Assembly: GCA_016098155.1 (NCBI GenBank)
Contig: JAAAJB010000800.1
Span: 1 to 12,484, forward strand
Length of the DNA stretch: 12,484 nucleotides
Source: Actinomortierella ambigua
Taxonomy: Eukaryota > Mortierellomycota > Mortierellomycetes > Mortierellales > Mortierellaceae
Direction of reading: 5' to 3'
Shown here: one piece after another, positions 8,701 through 12,484 of the stretch
Layout of the letters: each line of letters begins with the position of its first letter
How positions within the stretch are numbered: the first letter of the stretch is position 1
The notes under the pieces: generated by a model
What the model was told of the DNA's origin: nothing
Databases searched by the model: none
Seen by the model: the letters and a program-made list of their open reading frames with translations, nothing else
Program-made: the position numbers and the translations under genes

Positions 8701-10790
8701 TGTGACGCTCAAGAACATTACCCTCGGCTATACCACTTCGACGAATAATACCAGTAATCCACCATCGGCATCCAATGGTCCCTCAGGTGCCAACGGTCAG
8801 GGAGCGACGGCAGCAGCAGCAGCAGGACCAGCAGGTGCAGGGGGATTGCATGGCGCAAGAGGTGGCTCATCGTCGAACCAATACAACGACTCCAACTATT
8901 TGACTGTTTCGGGGGATCCTAGAGCACTGCGCCAGAAACAACAACAGATGGACCAACAGGCAAAGGCTTCCGGATCGCCTCGTCCGCGGTCTGTCCATGG
9001 TGATGCGGGTTATGTCCAATCGTCCGCCTATCCGAATGCGCCCGCGGATGCACAGAGTGGAGCGGGACACGATCCTCGCATGCATATTGAGCGGCCAAGG
9101 ATTGAATCTGTCTTTTACGACTGGTCCTGTGAGTACTTTTTAGAACCACAGATGAAGGTGAGTGAATAGTTGGGGCGCTTGGAGATTGAGCTTTTGTTTT
9201 ATTTTTTTTTTCCTGTTGTGGTTGTTGCGTGCCAACAAGTTATTCTTTTTGGTATTAACCCTATGCTGGCTATCAATTCTATAGAGCGTGGAGAGCGACG
9301 AGCCCGGAAGCGTAAGCTACAATGAACGCTTGTGGCGACGAGTCCGCAATGAAAAGATCATTTATGAGAATCAACCGCTCCGTGAGCATGCAGGTAAGGG
9401 TGGAAAGGAGGAGGACATACCCGCCCACAGTCCTCTTCAGTTTGCAACTTTGCATGGAACAATTTCAAGGAAAGGAACTGATGGTATTGATCTCTTTTAT
9501 CTGCTGGGTTGATATCATTTCAGGTGCAGGACGATGGGACACCAACGTCCATTCTATCTTCAACGACACTGGTGTGTCACACCTGATCATGCATGCCTAC
9601 GAACCACACATGGTGATTGCTGATGACAAGCGGAATATTAGGTATGTTTACGAGGTAATGTTCGCTGGTATCTTCGCTAGACAGGAGGGAGCAGGTGTTG
9701 CTAACGGACGAACCTTTGTTTATTTCTATTTTCGATTTTTTTTGGTAGTGTGTGGAACTGGAAAGAAGGACATATGCTCAATCGGTTCAACAACAGTAAT
9801 CCCAAGGGCACAGCGGTGACATGCATCAAGTTTATCAACGAAGATGACATTGCCATGTTGCTGGTTGGATCCGGCGAGGGCGTTGTCCGTCTGTACCGTC
9901 GGTACGACGAGGCGAATCAGTCGGAGATTGTGACGTCATGGCGAGTACTATCGGATATGCTGTCGAGCAGCAAGAATACCGGCACAATTGTGGACTGGCA
10001 ACAAGGACGAGGCTCGCTGTTGGTCGGTGGTGACGCGCGTGTGATTCGAGTGTGGGATGCGGCCCGCGAGTTTTGCGTGAGCGATATCCCGACGCGATCA
10101 GGATCACCGGTGACGAGCATCACGAGCGACCAAGTTGCAGGCAACATCTTTGTGGTCGGATTTGGAGATGGTGCGGTGCGCGTGTACGACCGACGACTGC
10201 CGCAGCACTCGGCGATGACGATGACGTGGAAGAAGCATACGTCGTGGATCCAGAACGTGAGGATGCAGCGGGGCGGGTTCCGTGAGCTCGTCTCGGCCAG
10301 TGTCGATGGCACGATCAAAGTCTGGGACGTGCGCTCGCGCGAGCCCCTCAACACCATTGTGGCACGCGACTCTATATCGGCGATGGATCTGCATCATCAC
10401 GCGCCTGTAGTGGCCAGGTAAGAAAAAAAAAAGGCTGGCAATCTTTTTTTATTTTATTTTTTTTTTTAATTGTGAGTATGGAGACATTCTGACGCTTACA
10501 ATCTTTCTTGCTCGCAATATGACAATAGTGGTTCGTCATCCCAGTTCATCAAGGTTTGGAACGTCAATGGTGACGGCCTTTCCACCTATCGACCCTATGC
10601 AGGCTTGTTTAACCAGCGGCAATCCAAGATCTCATCACTGTCGTTCCACCCACACGAGTACGTCTTTGGTGTTGGTGCTGATGATGGCTGGGTGTCGATC
10701 CTTGGATGGTCGGGTGAAATGAGCACCAACGGAGCAGGCTCAGGTGCCGCTGGTGCTACGGCGGCTATGAGTTCGCTGAATAGTTTCTAG
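5783..10790 (+). CDS. Raptor homologue (Kog1/Mip1), TORC1 scaffold subunit, five exons
   Basis: Join 5783-9157, 9285-9393, 9524-9641, 9749-10417, 10529-10790: 4533 nt, 1510 residues. Raptor holds TOR kinase in TORC1 and presents substrates, controlling growth in response to nutrients. The RNC domain starts near Trp123 and keeps the caspase-like signatures HYNGHG (His223, His227) and YVYDC (Asp269, Cys270), with a small Gln/Pro insert at about 292-304. HEAT/armadillo-type helices run to about 865, including PEVRAAAMWALGTF. A disordered Gly/Ser/Ala/Gln-rich linker (about 866-1105) carries a poly-Gly tract; another sits just before it. The conserved DWSCEYF...PQMK leads into a WD40 propeller (about 1165-1500) with seven blade ends: VWNW, VRLY, IRVWD, VRVYD, IKVWD, IKVWN and VSILGW. 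ATG 5783 has A at -3 and is the first ATG of an ATG-free leader. Splice sites were chosen because they restore family sequence in frame. Length is close to that of fungal Kog1. Confidence 0.95.
8198..8227 (+). repeat. Poly-Gly coding repeat (Gly806-815)
   Basis: Ten Gly codons mixing GGT, GGC and GGA. They fall inside the loop that joins HEAT-repeat helices, where human Raptor has a long phosphorylated segment. Confidence 0.95.
8492..8527 (+). repeat. (GGT)11 coding microsatellite (Gly904-915)
   Basis: One GGC followed by eleven pure GGT units, encoding twelve Gly in the Raptor linker. The absence of interruptions suggests recent slippage expansion. Gly/Ser-rich sequence continues to about 8635. 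Confidence 0.96.
9158..9284 (+). other. Raptor intron 1 (127 nt, phase 0)
   Basis: Donor AAG|GTGAGT, acceptor CTATAG|AGC, with a TTAAC branch-like site at about 9255. It separates K1125 from S1126, exactly before the acidic SVESDEPGS segment leading to the WD40 domain. An in-frame TAG at 9167-9169 means an unspliced transcript stops after residue 1128. A GTGAGT at 9129 is a competing donor but would delete the conserved CEYF...PQMK. Confidence 0.92.
9394..9523 (+). other. Raptor intron 2 (130 nt, phase 1)
   Basis: Donor GCAG|GTAAGG, acceptor TTTCAG|GTGCAG, with a CTGAT branch-like site at 9478-9482. It splits the Gly1162 codon. A second acceptor six bases later (CAG at 9527-9529) would drop two residues (Ala-Gly) without changing the frame. 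Retention leads to an in-frame stop at the 3' end of the intron. Confidence 0.9.
9642..9748 (+). other. Raptor intron 3 (107 nt, phase 2)
   Basis: Donor TTAG|GTATGT, acceptor GGTAG|TGTG, with a perfect CTAAC branch site at 9701-9705. It splits the Ser1201 codon and joins ADDKRNIR to SVWNWKEG, matching the first WD40 blade. The intron has no stop in the reading frame but shifts it, so retention would end translation at 9817-9819 in exon 4. Confidence 0.9.
10418..10528 (+). other. Raptor intron 4 (111 nt, phase 2)
   Basis: Donor CCAG|GTAAGA, acceptor ACAATAG|TGG, with a CTGAC branch-like site at 10489-10493 and a long T-rich tract. It splits the Ser1424 codon within the propeller. Retention gives an immediate in-frame TAA. 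Confidence 0.92.
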
Positions 10791-10816
10791 AACGTTGACG
10801 TTTGTCAAAGAAAAAC

Positions 10817-10822
10817 AATAAA
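10817..10822 (+). terminator. Poly(A) signal AATAAA of the Raptor gene
   Basis: A canonical AATAAA starts 27 bases after the TAG at 10788-10790 in A/T-rich sequence. Spacing is nearly the same as in the phosphatase gene, so both transcripts have short 3' UTRs. Confidence 0.65.
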
Positions 10823-10977
10823 AATTAGGCATATTTTTTTCCCCTAAACACCAGCAAAAAAAAACGAAATGTGTGCACCTAGCTCGCGGCTCTCATTTTA
10901 GTCTTCGCCCATATAGAAGAAAAAAAGGATCGGAGTACAACAGCGACGCTTCTGTTATGGAATGCCCTTTTGTTACG

Positions 10978-10991
10978 TTGTTGTACAACAA
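10978..10991. repeat. 14-bp perfect palindrome
   Basis: TTGTTGTACAACAA reads the same on both strands, about 190 bases beyond the Raptor stop. It could bind a dimeric regulator or be chance; no function can be assigned. Confidence 0.8.
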
Positions 10992-11560
10992 ACACAAGAT
11001 GTTGGGTGACGAGGTAGGTTTCCAATGAAAAAAGTTTTTTGTGTTGGTTGTTCAAAGAAAGCAATTGGTGGTCGTATCACCTTATACTTTATTGCTGCTT
11101 GGTCATCCAATATTTGCTGCTTGATTTGTCTCCAATGCATAAGACGCCTTTCCTTCTCTTTGGTGCCAACAAAGAAAGGTGATGAAACCACCACCATCTA
11201 TTGCTGAAACGAGCATATCGGAATCGAAGAAAAAACAGAAGTAGAGCGCGAGTTGGGAACAGGGGAAGATCAAACACTAGAAGAAAATGGATGATAAAGA
11301 CGAACGTTAGCAAAGGAGGTTGCCACGGTACCCAACGGAAAACATCGCGTGGCAATGGGGCAAATCTCAAAGGCGTAATCTGATTGGCTGACGCGTGCAT
11401 GTGGAGCTGGAACCAAAAAAAAAATGAGATGTGTGGAGGAACAGGTAGAAGTGGCCATCCTTCGCGTAGTGGTTTCTCTTTCGACGTGGTTTTTGCGTGA
11501 GCAGGTTTTTTTTTTCTACTTGTAGAGAGAGAGGGGGGGGCAGAAAGTTTGATCTCGAAT

Positions 11561-11570
11561 CGATGCATCG
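11561..11570. repeat. 10-bp palindrome followed by a T-run
   Basis: CGATGCATCG is a perfect palindrome, with near-complementary flanks (AAT/GTT), followed by TTTTTT at 11572-11577. A Pol III-type end is conceivable, but no promoter boxes are seen upstream. Confidence 0.6.
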
Positions 11571-12429
11571 GTTTTTTATTATGGAGAAAAGGGGTGGGTG
11601 AAAAAAAAAAAAGTGGTGCAATCGGCAAGAGTCCGTTTGAGCTACCATTCCAAACTGAGCAATGGAACAGAAAGAGTAAACGAATCGAAAACGATGTCCA
11701 AAAAGCCTTTTGTGCTCCCCAACTCAAAACGAGGGCTACCTGTGTCTCTCCTTGTGTTATCATGTGGTGAGGAGCGAGATTACCGCCGGACAGGAGAAGG
11801 GGGGGGGGGAAGGAGCCAACACCCTCGCCGCTGTTTTCCCTTCTTGTTCATTAGTCGATATTTCGTCAACATGTACCATGCACAGACAACCTTTTTTGGA
11901 TGTACCTGGTCTCCCTCCCCTTTCCTACTGTCTGCTTCCATGCTTGTTCGCTTTCGACTTTATTAATCGTGTACCCCTCCTCGTCCCCCTCCTCCCCTTC
12001 CTCTCTCCTTACCTTCTACTGCATTAATGCAATGGTTGGATGGGAATCTCCAGGCAAGACAAGAAAAAGAAAGTTGGAGTACGTAGAAGAGAAGAGAGGG
12101 GGGGGGGAAGGGAGGGAAGAGGGGGCGTTAACTGTCTGCTTAACTCAGTGTGTAATCGAGGAAGGGTTCAGTCGGCGTAGACTCGTTTTTCCCAGTAATC
12201 AGGAACAAGCTCTAAAAAAGTAAGCCCAAACACAAAAGGACCTCTCATTTAGGCCGCTCTTCACTGCGATCGGCAACAAAATCCAGCATATCCCTTATTT
12301 CCCCCTTTCGAACTCCTCCTCCCACCCCTCCTTCCTCCTCCTCACCCCACCGTCTCCAATGCATTAATTCGCTGTCGAGGATGAGGTAACCGAGCAGGAA
12401 AGAAGCAATCCGGGACTATTTTGACCAAC

Positions 12430-12438
12430 GAGAGAGAG

Positions 12439-12484
<46 letters not shown>
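12430..12484. repeat. (GA)n microsatellite at the right edge
   Basis: GA repeats with a single C interruption at 12441, running for 43 uninterrupted bases to the end of the window. True length is unknown. It is the reverse-complement repeat of the left edge. Confidence 0.97.

Larger units (their letters stand above)
10823..12429. other. Intergenic region right of the Raptor gene
   Basis: No gene is supported. The + strand is purine-rich to about 11820 with G-runs (11531, 11800, 12100) and pyrimidine-rich near 11900-12020 and 12290-12355. The longest open frame is a minus-strand one at 11089-11763 (224 codons). It gives a Phe/Leu/Pro-rich peptide without a domain, as expected from reading CT-rich DNA. 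No tRNA, LTR or transposase features were seen. Palindromes occur at 10978-10991, 11561-11570 and 12021-12030. Confidence 0.55.

Noticed and set aside
9129..9134. Alternative donor GTGAGT for Raptor intron 1
   Set aside because: Using it would remove the conserved CEYF...PQMK sequence, and exon length would no longer keep phase with the acceptor at 9285.
11089..11763. Minus-strand open frame of 224 codons right of Raptor as a possible gene
   Set aside because: Composition is Phe/Leu/Pro/Ser with Lys patches, as from translated CT-rich DNA. I see no domain or signal, and its stop and start lie in ordinary intergenic sequence. A transcript cannot be excluded.
12290..12330. B-box-like TTCGAA near 12307 on the minus strand
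   Set aside because: The flanks are both G-rich on that strand, so no T-stem can form.

Overview
The window looks like nuclear DNA from a filamentous fungus, possibly an early-diverging lineage such as Mucoromycota, although I cannot assign a genus. The evidence is two large fungal-type signalling genes on the + strand, short spliceosomal introns (107-130 nt) with GTRNGN donors and CTRAY-like branch points, AATAAA signals just after the stop codons, and long pyrimidine-rich leaders. There are no bacterial-type operons or ribosome binding sites, and I see no CRISPR array, rRNA, convincing tRNA or recognisable mobile element.

Layout: 1-1936 is non-coding DNA rich in CT and GA microsatellites. 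1937-2546 is the probable promoter and leader of gene 1, possibly with a 5'-UTR intron. 2547-4871 is an intronless gene for a dual-specificity protein phosphatase resembling fungal MAP kinase phosphatases of the Msg5/Pmp1 type. 4872-5782 holds its poly(A) signal and the TATA box and ATG-free leader of gene 2. 5783-10790 is a five-exon gene for Raptor (Kog1 in budding yeast, Mip1 in fission yeast), the scaffold subunit of TOR complex 1, complete from the RNC domain through HEAT repeats to a seven-bladed WD40 propeller. 10791-12484 is downstream DNA with a poly(A) signal, small palindromes and purine-rich tracts but no gene I can support.

Both genes act in conserved growth and stress signalling: the phosphatase would switch off MAP kinases, and Raptor would recruit substrates to TORC1. 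They have separate promoter and poly(A) signals, so their adjacency is not evidence of joint regulation.

The window starts in (TC)n and ends in (GA)n, which suggests a whole contig cut off at unresolved microsatellites. I found no undescribed multi-gene system. The points worth a second look are details of the phosphatase (missing general acid, MAPK docking motif, C-terminal motif), of Raptor (Gly-repeat linker, tandem splice acceptor, clustered introns, divergent phospho-regulatory region) and of the unusual leader DNA.
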